8,011 nt of DNA from Bacteroidota bacterium (GCA_023391315.1 JAEWBD010000082.1:1-8011); one strand, 5' to 3'. Counted from the stretch's first letter, positions 1 through 6,802 are shown. Translations and numbers: made by a program. Notes: generated by a model not told the origin, from the letters alone.

Positions 1-500
1 ATCATAAGTGCACCGGTATTCATAAGATAGGCTTTCATGTCTTCGTGTGCGCTCCTGGCGCCCAGTGTAAACAATACCGAAATAGTGCCGGCGCCTGCGG
101 TAACCGGAAATGCAATAGGGTAAAAAAGTTTATCCTGCAACCTGTCAACATCAACGGCTGCTGCGGTATGTGCAGCCTTTACCTGGTTTTCTGATGAATT
201 ATTACCGGCAGATAAAGATTCCCATCCCATTTTGCAAATCATTATACCACCGGCCAATTGTATAACCGGTATGGAAATTCCAAACAACTCCAGTATCCAG
301 TGCCCTATAAATAGGGTTACAGTGCAAATGATAAAAGCATATATGGCTATTCTTTTTACTGCATTTTTTCTTTGCTTGCGTGTAAGGTTATCAAAATACG
401 GGTTCAGGATAAATGCGGTGCCGATAGGATTCACGACCGGGAATAAAGTTATAATGCCTATAAACACCAGGTGAATTAAAGACTGGTAATCTTCCTGCAT
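1..500 (-). CDS. MarC family integral membrane protein (N-terminal part, truncated by window edge)
   Basis: Reading the minus strand from the ATG at 500-498 gives 166 codons with no stop before the window edge, so the C-terminus is missing. Hydrophobic segments lie at about residues 8-32, 50-66 and 72-92, followed by a polar loop at about 95-124 and another hydrophobic stretch from 126. Family hallmarks are the FPVVNPIGTA motif (20-29), the LAGGIMI segment (82-88) and FYPIAFPVTAGAGTISV (126-142). These match the MarC/UPF0056 family of inner-membrane proteins. Members were once linked to multiple antibiotic resistance, but that link was not upheld and the substrate is unknown. Full-length members have about 190-220 residues, so perhaps 30-50 residues are missing. 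No clear Shine-Dalgarno precedes the ATG, as is usual in Bacteroidota. The gene is divergent from the receiver-like gene at 646. Family assignment is firm; function is not. Confidence 0.88.
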   Translation of the reverse strand, partial: MQEDYQSLIHLVFIGIITLFPVVNPIGTAFILNPYFDNLTRKQRKNAVKRIAIYAFIICTVTLFIGHWILELFGISIPVIQLAGGIMICKMGWESLSAGNNSSENQVKAAHTAAAVDVDRLQDKLFYPIAFPVTAGAGTISVLFTLGARSAHEDMKAYLMNTGALM

Positions 501-645
501 AACATAAAAATAATAACAAGCAATTTAAGCAATTGATTGGTGGCACAGGCAAATCCTTAGCTGTATCTTAAGATGTGATTACTTATCCTAAGTCAATGCA
601 GGCCCCATAGGTGCGTAATAAATTTGTGTAAAAAGAGAGGTTAAT
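501..645. other. Divergent intergenic region between marC-like and receiver-like genes
   Basis: This is an AT-rich gap from which both neighbours are read outwards. It holds a direct repeat of AAGCAATT (518-525 and 527-534), a perfect 10-bp palindrome ATCTTAAGAT (565-574), and a candidate -7 box for the plus-strand gene. I see no small ORF or RNA gene in it. The palindrome could be an operator, but nothing else in the window supports that. Confidence 0.5.
619..626 (+). promoter_or_regulatory. Candidate Bacteroidota -7 box (TAAATTTG) for the receiver-like gene
   Basis: TAAATTTG matches the Bacteroidota sigma-factor -7 consensus TAnnTTTG. It ends 19 bp before the ATG at 646, which implies a leader of only about 10-15 nt. 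A GAGAGG stretch (635-640) sits just ahead of the start and could serve as a ribosome-binding site. I do not see a TTG at the usual -33 spacing, so this is a half-supported promoter call. Confidence 0.4.
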
Positions 646-1002
646 ATGAAAACATTGCAGGCATACGCAGTAATTAATGAAACCAGCAATACAAACACTT
701 TACAAAAAATAGCAGCAGGCATTCAGCACCTGCATATTACTTATGAAAATAATATAGAGAATGCTGTAAATGCCATGAGCGGGCAAAACTTTCAGTTACT
801 TATTATAGACAAAGCTTTGCCGGAAGCTGAAATAAAGAAATTGAACCGTTTGATGGAATTATTGCATCCTGATGCAGCCACAACAGTATTTAATCAGCAG
901 GATGAAGATTATATGCGTTTTAAGCTAAGCGGACTGATGTTAAAGTGGGAAGAAGCACAATCGGAGGGCAAGGTGAATTTTATTGACAACCCGGAGCTGT
1001 AA
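646..1002 (+). CDS. Small receiver-like (degenerate response-regulator fold) protein of unknown function
   Basis: A 118-residue soluble protein without signal peptide or membrane segment. The stretch LLIIDKALPE (51-60) resembles beta-3 of CheY-like receiver domains with the phospho-acceptor Asp (here D55), and the length fits a lone receiver domain. The acidic pair expected after beta-1 is absent, since the N-terminus reads AYAVINETSN. The later conserved Thr/Ser and Lys are not convincing either. If it is a receiver fold, it is probably a degenerate one that is not phosphorylated in the usual way. There is no output domain and no histidine kinase in the window. The start is supported by a GAGAGG stretch and a nearby -7 box. 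A weak hairpin follows the stop. The protein could equally be an unrelated alpha/beta protein; the coding call is much firmer than the fold. Confidence 0.7.
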   Translation: MKTLQAYAVINETSNTNTLQKIAAGIQHLHITYENNIENAVNAMSGQNFQLLIIDKALPEAEIKKLNRLMELLHPDAATTVFNQQDEDYMRFKLSGLMLKWEEAQSEGKVNFIDNPEL

Positions 1003-1010
1003 GTAGGTGC

Positions 1011-1046
1011 GAAACGTTTCAATCACATTGAAACATTTTTCGTTTT
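1011..1046 (+). terminator. Hairpin with T-tract after the receiver-like gene (weak intrinsic terminator candidate)
   Basis: GTTTCAAT (1016-1023) and ATTGAAAC (1027-1034) form a perfect 8-bp stem with a 3-base loop, followed directly by ATTTTT and, two bases later, TTTT. The sequence just upstream makes GAAACGTTTC (1011-1020) a second perfect palindrome sharing one arm, so two alternative hairpins are possible. The stem has only two GC pairs, so termination would be weak and read-through into the TMEM220-like gene 12 bp further on is likely. Confidence 0.4.
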
Positions 1047-1057
1047 AACTTTCAGCC

Positions 1058-1435
1058 ATGAAAATATTTAATATCACCTGTTGCATATTGTTTGTTTTGT
1101 TCGCTGCATTGCAGTACAACGATCCCGATGGCATTAAATGGATCATTATTTATTTATATCCGGCAATTTTATGCTGGCTGGCTTTCAGGAATAAATTTTA
1201 TCCTTCGGCTTATATTATCGGCATCATTGTTTACCTGGGGTATGCTATTTATAAAGTGTTTGATGCAAACGGGCTGATTGACTGGGCAACCAAGCATAAT
1301 GCTGAAGATATTGCTGCAACAATGAAGGCCGAAAAACCATGGATTGAAGAAACCCGTGAATTTTTCGGCCTTGCTATATTAATAGTTGTATTAATTATCA
1401 ACTATGTATATGCCCGCCGGCGGCGGAAAGTTTAA
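1058..1435 (+). CDS. TMEM220-family four-helix membrane protein
   Basis: A 125-residue protein that is almost entirely membrane-embedded. Hydrophobic helices lie at about residues 4-19, 27-43, 50-66 and 103-119, and the tail is strongly basic (RRRRK, 120-124), which suggests a cytoplasmic C-terminus. The QYNDPDG motif (19-25) right after helix 1 and the EETREFFGL segment (97-105) leading into the last helix match the TMEM220 (transmembrane family 220) signature seen in animals and in many Bacteroidota. The family has no established biochemical function. The ATG has no Shine-Dalgarno ahead of it. The gene lies 55 bp after the receiver-like gene on the same strand and may be co-transcribed by read-through of the weak hairpin between them. 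Its stop is only 5 bp from the stop of the convergent ThuA-fusion gene. Confidence 0.82.
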   Translation: MKIFNITCCILFVLFAALQYNDPDGIKWIIIYLYPAILCWLAFRNKFYPSAYIIGIIVYLGYAIYKVFDANGLIDWATKHNAEDIAATMKAEKPWIEETREFFGLAILIVVLIINYVYARRRRKV

Positions 1436-1440
1436 AACCG

Positions 1441-4400
1441 CTATTTAAATTGTACATAGGTAATACCAGCCCGTGCTGTTTCCTTTGCATCAGCAGCTTT
1501 TGAAACAATATAGACTGTATGATAGCCTGAACCGGTTACCGGCTCCAGCTTTATGTTTACCATAGCATTATTCTGTTTGCCTGCCGGTGGCCCCAGCGCA
1601 CCTTTACCCAATAACTTCCCATCGGGTGCATCCAGCCTTATTTCAAAATCAAAACCATATTTTGGCGGAAACTGCCAGCCAAGCATCAGTATTGTACCTG
1701 TAACGCCGGTTAGGTCAATGCTATCCAATGCAAACCATCCCTGCTGCAGAGGCACCACCATTAAATTGTTGCCGTTAAAGCTAAAGGTTGAATAGCCTTC
1801 TTTTTTCTCGGTGCCTTTAAATGTCACTGTATTGCTGCCCAATACAGCTACGCTTCTCCCGGTTAAAGCTTTAATATTATTGCCACCTTTATCGGTATAG
1901 CTTGCAGAAAGCACCATTGCAGCGCCGGGTTTTACATCGGAAGGGGGCACTATGCTACCGCTTGCCGGCAACGATTTTTTACTGGTATGCTCGCCGGAGA
2001 GCGATAATATCCAGCCTACAATTTGACTGGCATCGCTTTGCGGAAGATTAGGATGGGCTGCCATTACGGTTTCACCCCAAACACCGCCGCCACCTTTAAT
2101 GATCTTTTGTATGAGATAATTGGCTGCCCTGCGGTCTTTCGCATATTTCTGGGATACTTCTATGAAAGACGGGCCGATAGATTTTTCATTCTCTTTATGG
2201 CAGCTCTTGCAATCCAGCGTTTGTGTGAGTATTTTACCGGCGATAGGAGCTGTTTCAAGGTCTGTGCCGCTAACAAATTTCCGCTTTCCGTAGTTTTCAA
2301 TATAATCAACCGAAACATACAGGTTGGCCGGATCAATTTTGGAAGTATCTTTTGGATCGCTAACCGTTACGCTATAGTTAATCGGCCGGCCTGGAACATA
2401 GAAAGATTTATTTGGATTGTTAAGCTGAATGTCTACACCCGGTGTTTCATTACCTGCATAAACGGCTATAGGTTCACTCACAGAAGAATCGCCTGCGGCA
2501 TCTTTGGCTGTAACCGTAAGCCTGTAATCGCCTGCGGCAGTATAGCTGAAATCAAATTGCGGTGTGGTGGTTTCTTTTACAGTGCCATTACCCAGGTTCC
2601 AGTAATAAGTTATTTTATCATTTTCCGGGTCTTTAGCTTCAACCGTTGCCGTACCGTTAAATGGCAGTGCGCCCGTGGTTTTATTTACTTTAACCGAAGT
2701 GATTTTTGGCGCCCGGTTGCCGGATATGTAATCAATCCTCGACAAACCGGCATCAGGGTTTTCCTGGAACCAGCCGGAACCGTATTCGAGCAAATATATT
2801 CTGCCATCAGGCCCAACTTCCATATCAATACAGTTGTTTAGTTTGATGTTTTCAAAGAATGGCTCCATCTTATCAAAATCCCCGTTTGGCAGCATGGTTA
2901 CTGCCTTTATCCAGCCACGCATCCAGTCGTAAATAAGCAGTTTGCCATTATAATAATCCGGCAGCCTTGTTTCCTTGGGAAACATATCTGTATAATATAC
3001 CGGGCCGGCCATTGCATTCCTGCTGCCTGTGCCTACCTGTGGAAAATCGGGCGAAGCTGCATAAGGATACCATATAAATGCCGGGTTTGCAGGAGGCAGG
3101 TTTCTAAGACCGGTATTATTACGTGAAGTATTTACCGGGTGCGCCGGATCGAATGCCGGCCCGCTTTTTCCGGTTGCATAATCATACTCATGGTAAGCAT
3201 AATTATTCCCCACAAATAAAGGCCAGCCAAAGAAACCGGCTTTGCGTGCCTGGTTCACCTCGTCGTAGCCGCGGGGGCCACGTATTGCAAGGCTGTCATT
3301 ATTGGCATCGGGCCCTACCTCACCCCAATATAAATAACTGTTTTTCTGGTCAACAGAAATGCGGTAAGGATTACGGTCGCCCATTACATAAATTTCGGGG
3401 CGTGTGCTGTCTTGCCCTTTTGAAAAGAGATTCCCATCGGGAATTTCATAAGTGCCATCATCTTTTACGCGTATGCGCAAAATTTTACCACGCAAATCAT
3501 TGGTATTGCCGGCTGACCTGCGGGCGTCGTATTGCTGGTGGCCGGGTATATCATTCAGCGGCGCAAAACTGTTGGATACATATTTCACGCCCGGCTCATT
3601 AAACGGTGTGGAATTGTCGCCGGTAGAAAGATATAATAAACCATCAGGGCCAAATGCAATAGACCCTCCGGTATGGCAGCATATTTCGCGCTGGGAGTGT
3701 ACATCGAGGATCACTTTTTCAGAAGCCATATCGAGTGTGTCATTCTTAAATGTAAAGCGGGAGAGTCGGTTTACCGAAGTGTCGATGGGGCTGTAATAAA
3801 GATATATCCAGTTATTTTTTGCATAATTGGGGTCTTTGGCAAGACCAAGGAAACCTTCCTCTGCATTTACACCGGGTGTGCTTGTGTGCCAATAAACATC
3901 GAGATGGCCAACCTGCTTTACTGTCTTCGTATCGTTTTTGTATAATTTTAATTCACCGCGGCGCTGTGCAATCAATACATCAAAGTTGGGAAGAATGGTC
4001 ATTTCAGTAGGCTCAAAAAACTCTCCTTCCACCAGTTGTGTTTTTACAAACCGGTCTGCATCCGGCGGGGCTTGTGTTTTGGCTTTGGCATAATTCAGTT
4101 TAAGATTATCGCCAATTGCATACTGAATGCCACCCAGTAATAATTTCAGGTAATCAGGTTCGGTATATGATTCTTTTGTATGGCCAAGGGCTGTATAAAA
4201 TGAACGTCCGCCATCAAATTCATGAAACCAGGTCATTGGGTGATAGCCCATGCGCTTGCCGCCGTTGTAAGTGTTTTCATCAATTGTAATTAATACATGA
4301 ACATTGGCAGAATCGAACTTTTTAAAGCTATAAAATTCATCAGTGCGTTTCCATTGTTTGGGCAAATGCTTGGTGGCATTATTGGTTTGATCGATGACTT

Positions 4401-4857
4401 CCAAAACGCCTTCCTGCACATTATGCGCGGTATCGTGAATGCCGGGATGATCGTAGAAATAACCGCCAACCAGCCTTCCATACCAGCCCCAGTCGTATTC
4501 GGTATCTGCGGCCGCATGCACGCCCACATATCCGCCGCCTGCCTGTATGTAGCGCTCAAAAGCTGCTTCCTGCCTGTAATTGAGCACATCGCCGGTAGTG
4601 CTTAAAAATATTACGGCTGAATATTTTTCCAGTGTGCTGTCAGTAAACATTTCAGGGTTTGTGGTAGTGTCCACATCAAAATTGTTTTCCTGGCCGAGCT
4701 TTTGAATGGCCGCAATGCCTTCCGGAATGGCATCGTGATGAAACCCTTTTGTTAAGCTGAAAACAAGTACACGGGGCTTTTCGCTTCTTTTATTGCTGCA
4801 GGAATAATATGCAATTACAATTGCAGTTAGTGTGGCAAATACGAGCAATTTCTTCAT
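1441..4857 (-). CDS. Multidomain lipoprotein: ThuA - PQQ sugar dehydrogenase-like propeller - PKD - cytochrome c - CBM6-like
   Basis: An 1138-residue exported protein. Residues 1-20 form a signal peptide ending in YYSC, a loose lipobox with C20 as the likely lipidated residue. Residues 28-250 are a ThuA domain (GGGYVGVHAAAD at 107-118, YTALGH at 221-226). Residues about 268-712 are a soluble-glucose-dehydrogenase-like six-bladed propeller, with HTGGS (395-399, presumed catalytic His395), GDRNPYR (493-499), WGEVGPD (511-517) and GYDEVN (530-535), all features of PQQ-dependent aldose dehydrogenases. Residues 715-802 are a PKD domain (YYWNLGNG, then AGDYRLTVTAKDAAGD). Residues about 807-853 look like another Ig-like strand set. 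Residues about 872-955 are a class I cytochrome c with heme motif CKSCH (883-887) and likely axial Met932. Residues about 1000-1138 resemble CBM6 (FEIRLDAPDGKLLG). Inferred role: oxidation of a sugar or glycoside at the cell surface, with electrons passed to the fused heme. ThuA proteins are associated with (keto)sugar metabolism, but their chemistry is not settled. The true substrate is unknown, and no PQQ synthesis gene is in view. Confidence 0.9.
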   Translation of the reverse strand: MKKLLVFATLTAIVIAYYSCSNKRSEKPRVLVFSLTKGFHHDAIPEGIAAIQKLGQENNFDVDTTTNPEMFTDSTLEKYSAVIFLSTTGDVLNYRQEAAFERYIQAGGGYVGVHAAADTEYDWGWYGRLVGGYFYDHPGIHDTAHNVQEGVLEVIDQTNNATKHLPKQWKRTDEFYSFKKFDSANVHVLITIDENTYNGGKRMGYHPMTWFHEFDGGRSFYTALGHTKESYTEPDYLKLLLGGIQYAIGDNLKLNYAKAKTQAPPDADRFVKTQLVEGEFFEPTEMTILPNFDVLIAQRRGELKLYKNDTKTVKQVGHLDVYWHTSTPGVNAEEGFLGLAKDPNYAKNNWIYLYYSPIDTSVNRLSRFTFKNDTLDMASEKVILDVHSQREICCHTGGSIAFGPDGLLYLSTGDNSTPFNEPGVKYVSNSFAPLNDIPGHQQYDARRSAGNTNDLRGKILRIRVKDDGTYEIPDGNLFSKGQDSTRPEIYVMGDRNPYRISVDQKNSYLYWGEVGPDANNDSLAIRGPRGYDEVNQARKAGFFGWPLFVGNNYAYHEYDYATGKSGPAFDPAHPVNTSRNNTGLRNLPPANPAFIWYPYAASPDFPQVGTGSRNAMAGPVYYTDMFPKETRLPDYYNGKLLIYDWMRGWIKAVTMLPNGDFDKMEPFFENIKLNNCIDMEVGPDGRIYLLEYGSGWFQENPDAGLSRIDYISGNRAPKITSVKVNKTTGALPFNGTATVEAKDPENDKITYYWNLGNGTVKETTTPQFDFSYTAAGDYRLTVTAKDAAGDSSVSEPIAVYAGNETPGVDIQLNNPNKSFYVPGRPINYSVTVSDPKDTSKIDPANLYVSVDYIENYGKRKFVSGTDLETAPIAGKILTQTLDCKSCHKENEKSIGPSFIEVSQKYAKDRRAANYLIQKIIKGGGGVWGETVMAAHPNLPQSDASQIVGWILSLSGEHTSKKSLPASGSIVPPSDVKPGAAMVLSASYTDKGGNNIKALTGRSVAVLGSNTVTFKGTEKKEGYSTFSFNGNNLMVVPLQQGWFALDSIDLTGVTGTILMLGWQFPPKYGFDFEIRLDAPDGKLLGKGALGPPAGKQNNAMVNIKLEPVTGSGYHTVYIVSKAADAKETARAGITYVQFK

Positions 4858-4913
4858 GTGGCTATGCAGTTTTTATGATTTTGAAGGCCTTAAAATTAAG
4901 TGGTATGCGCAAT

Positions 4914-4938
4914 AAATTTGTTGGTTACCAATAAATTT
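4914..4938. promoter_or_regulatory. Operator-like 25-bp palindrome upstream of the ThuA-fusion gene
   Basis: The arms AAATTTGTTGGT (4914-4925) and ACCAATAAATTT (4927-4938) are inverted copies around a single central T, with 11 of 12 positions matching. The core TTGGT-T-ACCAA is perfect. It lies 57-81 bp upstream of the ATG at 4857, a plausible place for a dimeric repressor or activator controlling the gene. No regulator gene is in the window, so the binding protein is unknown. The symmetry is seen directly; operator function is inferred. Confidence 0.45.
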
Positions 4939-5130
4939 TATTTTAAACAAATATGAATAGATTATACTGTTTTATTGTTTGTCCGCATATTCGTTATTTA
5001 TTAAGGAAAATTAAAAGCAAATGAGACGAAAGTAAAAAATCAAAATACGAAAAGTGGTTTTTTGCAGATATAACAGAGACTGACGCTGAACAGAGGCCGG
5101 CTTCATTGTCAAATTTTTACATCATGCCTT

Positions 5131-5169
5131 AACAAAAGAGCGCCTTATTCCCAAAGAATAAGGCGCTCT
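5131..5169 (-). terminator. Strong intrinsic terminator of efp
   Basis: AGAGCGCCTTATTC (5137-5150) and GAATAAGGCGCTCT (5156-5169) form a perfect 14-bp stem with a 5-base loop. Read on the minus strand, the stem is followed by TTTGTT, continuing the run CTCTTTTGTT. It starts 19 bp after the efp stop codon. On the plus strand there is no good T-tract, so it serves mainly efp and insulates the ThuA-fusion gene from efp transcription. Confidence 0.88.
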
Positions 5170-5188
5170 CATTTATATTGTAATAATA

Positions 5189-5755
5189 TTATTCTTTCAC
5201 CCTTTCAACGTAATCGCCGGTCTTTGTATTGATGCGGACAACTTCGCCATCATTTACAAACAGCGGCACCTGCACAGTAGCGCCGGTTTCCACCGTAGCT
5301 GCTTTTAAAGCGCGGGTAGCAGTATCGCCACGAAGGCCCGGTTCTGTATAAGTTATTTTTAAAGCAATTTTTTCAGGCAGTTCGGCCGAAATAGCTTGCT
5401 CGGTTTCGGTATTGATGCTTACAAAAACTTCACCACCTTCTTTTAAAAACTGCGGCGCATCAATCATGCTTTCCGGCAAAGCCACCTGTTCAAAGGTTTC
5501 ATTATCCATGAAGTTGTAACCGCTATCATCTTTATACAAAAACTGGTATGCTTTCTTTTCAACCCTTACAGGAAAAATATTTTCACCGCTGTTCCAGGTT
5601 TTTTCAATGGTGCGGCTGTTATCAACGCCCTTTAATTTAGCCCAAACCTTTGCGGCGGCGCGGGCTGTTTTATTTTCACCAAACTCAACCACAGTATAAA
5701 GGCTTCCGTCGAGTTTCAATATCATGCCGCGTGAAATATCTGATGTTGTTGCCAT
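5189..5755 (-). CDS. efp: Elongation factor P with arginine at the functional tip (Arg32)
   Basis: A 188-residue cytoplasmic translation factor, normal length for EF-P. It binds between the P and E sites of stalled ribosomes and promotes peptide-bond formation at polyproline stretches. Domain I (KOW-like, 1-65) carries the tip loop, the middle domain contains YQFLYKDDSGYNFMDNETFEQV (start about 70), and the C-terminal OB domain (about 130-188) has PGLRGDTA, VETGA, VPLFV and the closing TKTGDYVERV. The tip reads NKTARAAAK (28-36). The position usually held by a modified lysine in a PGKG loop is R32, and the loop aligns without gaps to my recollection of the EarP-type loop of Pseudomonas (NKSGRNAA). 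An Arg tip implies rhamnosylation by EarP, another arginine modification, or no modification. No earP, epmA or epmB lies within the window. A -7 box and a short leader precede the start, and a strong terminator follows. Confidence 0.96.
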   Translation of the reverse strand: MATTSDISRGMILKLDGSLYTVVEFGENKTARAAAKVWAKLKGVDNSRTIEKTWNSGENIFPVRVEKKAYQFLYKDDSGYNFMDNETFEQVALPESMIDAPQFLKEGGEVFVSINTETEQAISAELPEKIALKITYTEPGLRGDTATRALKAATVETGATVQVPLFVNDGEVVRINTKTGDYVERVKE

Positions 5756-5777
5756 ACTTTACTTTTTAATAGGGCGG

Positions 5778-5785
5778 CAAAAGTA
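5778..5785 (-). promoter_or_regulatory. efp: Candidate -7 box (TACTTTTG) for efp
   Basis: Minus-strand TACTTTTG fits TAnnTTTG exactly and ends 22 bp upstream of the efp ATG, giving a leader of roughly 15 nt. No TTG is seen at the standard -33 distance. It lies in the 57-bp gap after the esterase gene, so efp may have its own promoter as well as read-through from upstream. Confidence 0.5.
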
Positions 5786-5812
5786 TGGATTCAATTTTAA
5801 AAAACGGAAAAT

Positions 5813-6802
5813 CTACCGGCAGCTCGATTCATTGCCCGTGTAATAACCGCTTTCGGGCGCACCGTTTAATATGCTGCTAAAAAAACAGGATTCATTAATG
5901 GCCAGGAAATTAGAATTATAAGGTAGATGGCTGCCGGCAGGGTCAATATGTGCCACTACCGCCGTTTCCAGCATAGAAGCTTTGGTGTATAAGCTTTCGC
6001 TTCCATAAACGAAGGGCGTATTGTCGCAACCGTAAGTATGGCCTTTGTCAACCGGGATAACTTCGTCTTTTTCACCATGAAAAAAAATCATAGGCACCAC
6101 GTTCAATGCTGTTATATAGGCCGGATCGGGAAGACAGCCAGAGTTGGCTGCAATGCCCCTGATGGTATATGTGTTCGTAAGGCTGTTGGTGGCATTGTCC
6201 AGGCTGCCCAGCCTGGTTTCCACGCCTGGGATCATGTTGCTGAAATCGCTTTGGGAAAGATAAACCGTGTTTAAAACCGTAACGGCACCGGCGCTGTTGC
6301 CCGACAGGAAAATTTTTGAAGCATCCACATGATAGGCTGCCGCATTCGCTACCATATAACGCAAGGCTGCTTTTGTATCCTGGACTGCCATATAAGAAGC
6401 GTATTCTGTTTGCTGCGGATCTACGGTACAGGGGCTGCTGCCGTCTTCCGGAATGAGACGGTAGTCAATTGAAACGGCCACAAAACCTGAATCGACAAAT
6501 TTTAGCATTAAAGCCGATGCATCCTCTTTATTGCCTTCGCTAAACCCTCCGCCATGTACATACAACACCATGGGGAATGTTTGGTTGTCGGCAGCGCCTG
6601 CGGGCACATACACATCCAGTTTAAGATCAACCTGTTTATTAGCATTTATATCCGTATTCGTTCCATATTGCAGGTTTTTATAGGTATCCGCCCTGCGGTT
6701 GCTGCGGCGGGGGGAACTTTCTTTGAGGCATGAAGTAATTAAAAAAAGGGCGGACAGTAAAGTAATAAAAGGTATGGATAAAAGCTTTCTGGATAAATTC
6801 AT
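5813..6802 (-). CDS. Lipoprotein alpha/beta-hydrolase (carboxylesterase / BD-FAE-like)
   Basis: A 329-residue exported esterase-like protein. I chose the ATG at 6802-6800; a TTG two codons upstream (6808) would also keep the frame, but the ATG gives a cleaner signal sequence. Residues 5-24 are a hydrophobic signal ending in the lipobox ITSC, so C25 is the likely lipidated cysteine. The hydrolase domain runs from about residue 55 to the end. It has the oxyanion-hole motif HGGG (83-86), nucleophile elbow GNSAG (168-172, Ser170), probable acid Asp246 in HGEKDEVIP, and probable catalytic His292 in AGSH. This layout is typical of the HSL/carboxylesterase-type alpha/beta-hydrolase fold and of acyl esterases on carbohydrate or aromatic esters. 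The substrate cannot be read from the sequence. Cysteines at 125, 223, 259, 306 and 328 may form disulfides after export. It lies 57 bp upstream of efp on the same strand and is divergent from truB. Confidence 0.88.
   Translation of the reverse strand: MNLSRKLLSIPFITLLSALFLITSCLKESSPRRSNRRADTYKNLQYGTNTDINANKQVDLKLDVYVPAGAADNQTFPMVLYVHGGGFSEGNKEDASALMLKFVDSGFVAVSIDYRLIPEDGSSPCTVDPQQTEYASYMAVQDTKAALRYMVANAAAYHVDASKIFLSGNSAGAVTVLNTVYLSQSDFSNMIPGVETRLGSLDNATNSLTNTYTIRGIAANSGCLPDPAYITALNVVPMIFFHGEKDEVIPVDKGHTYGCDNTPFVYGSESLYTKASMLETAVVAHIDPAGSHLPYNSNFLAINESCFFSSILNGAPESGYYTGNESSCR

Larger units (their letters stand above)
4858..5188. other. 331-bp non-coding region between the ThuA-fusion gene and efp
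   Basis: I find no credible ORF or RNA gene here. From the efp side it holds the efp terminator, then an undistinguished stretch with a short direct repeat AACAGAG (5072-5078 and 5089-5095), then a very AT-rich segment (about 4890-5050). That segment must contain the promoter of the ThuA-fusion gene and includes a 25-bp near-perfect palindrome. No exact TAnnTTTG box is visible on the minus strand; the nearest is TACTTTCG (5027-5034), which has one mismatch and would leave a leader of about 165 nt. Confidence 0.6.

Noticed and set aside
232..474. 80-codon plus-strand open frame near the left edge
   Set aside because: It is antisense to the MarC-family gene, whose conserved motifs are on the minus strand; no start signals support it.
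518..534. Direct repeat AAGCAATT twice in 17 bp, considered as an iteron or regulator site
   Set aside because: There are only two short copies and no other replication or regulatory signal, so chance is the simplest explanation.
1414..1423. Perfect palindrome CCGCCGGCGG near the end of the TMEM220-like gene, considered as a terminator stem
   Set aside because: It arises from the run of arginine codons in the basic tail, has no loop of its own, and is not followed by a convincing T-tract.
2023..2841. 272-codon open frame on the plus strand inside the ThuA-fusion gene
   Set aside because: It lies antisense within strongly conserved PQQ-propeller, PKD and cytochrome c coding sequence. Its product is Phe/Ile/Arg/Cys-rich with no recognisable motif, as expected for a shadow frame.
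5072..5095. Direct repeat AACAGAG upstream of the efp terminator, considered as a duplication or attachment site
   Set aside because: Seven bases in two copies with no integrase, tRNA or boundary change nearby is not evidence for a mobile element.
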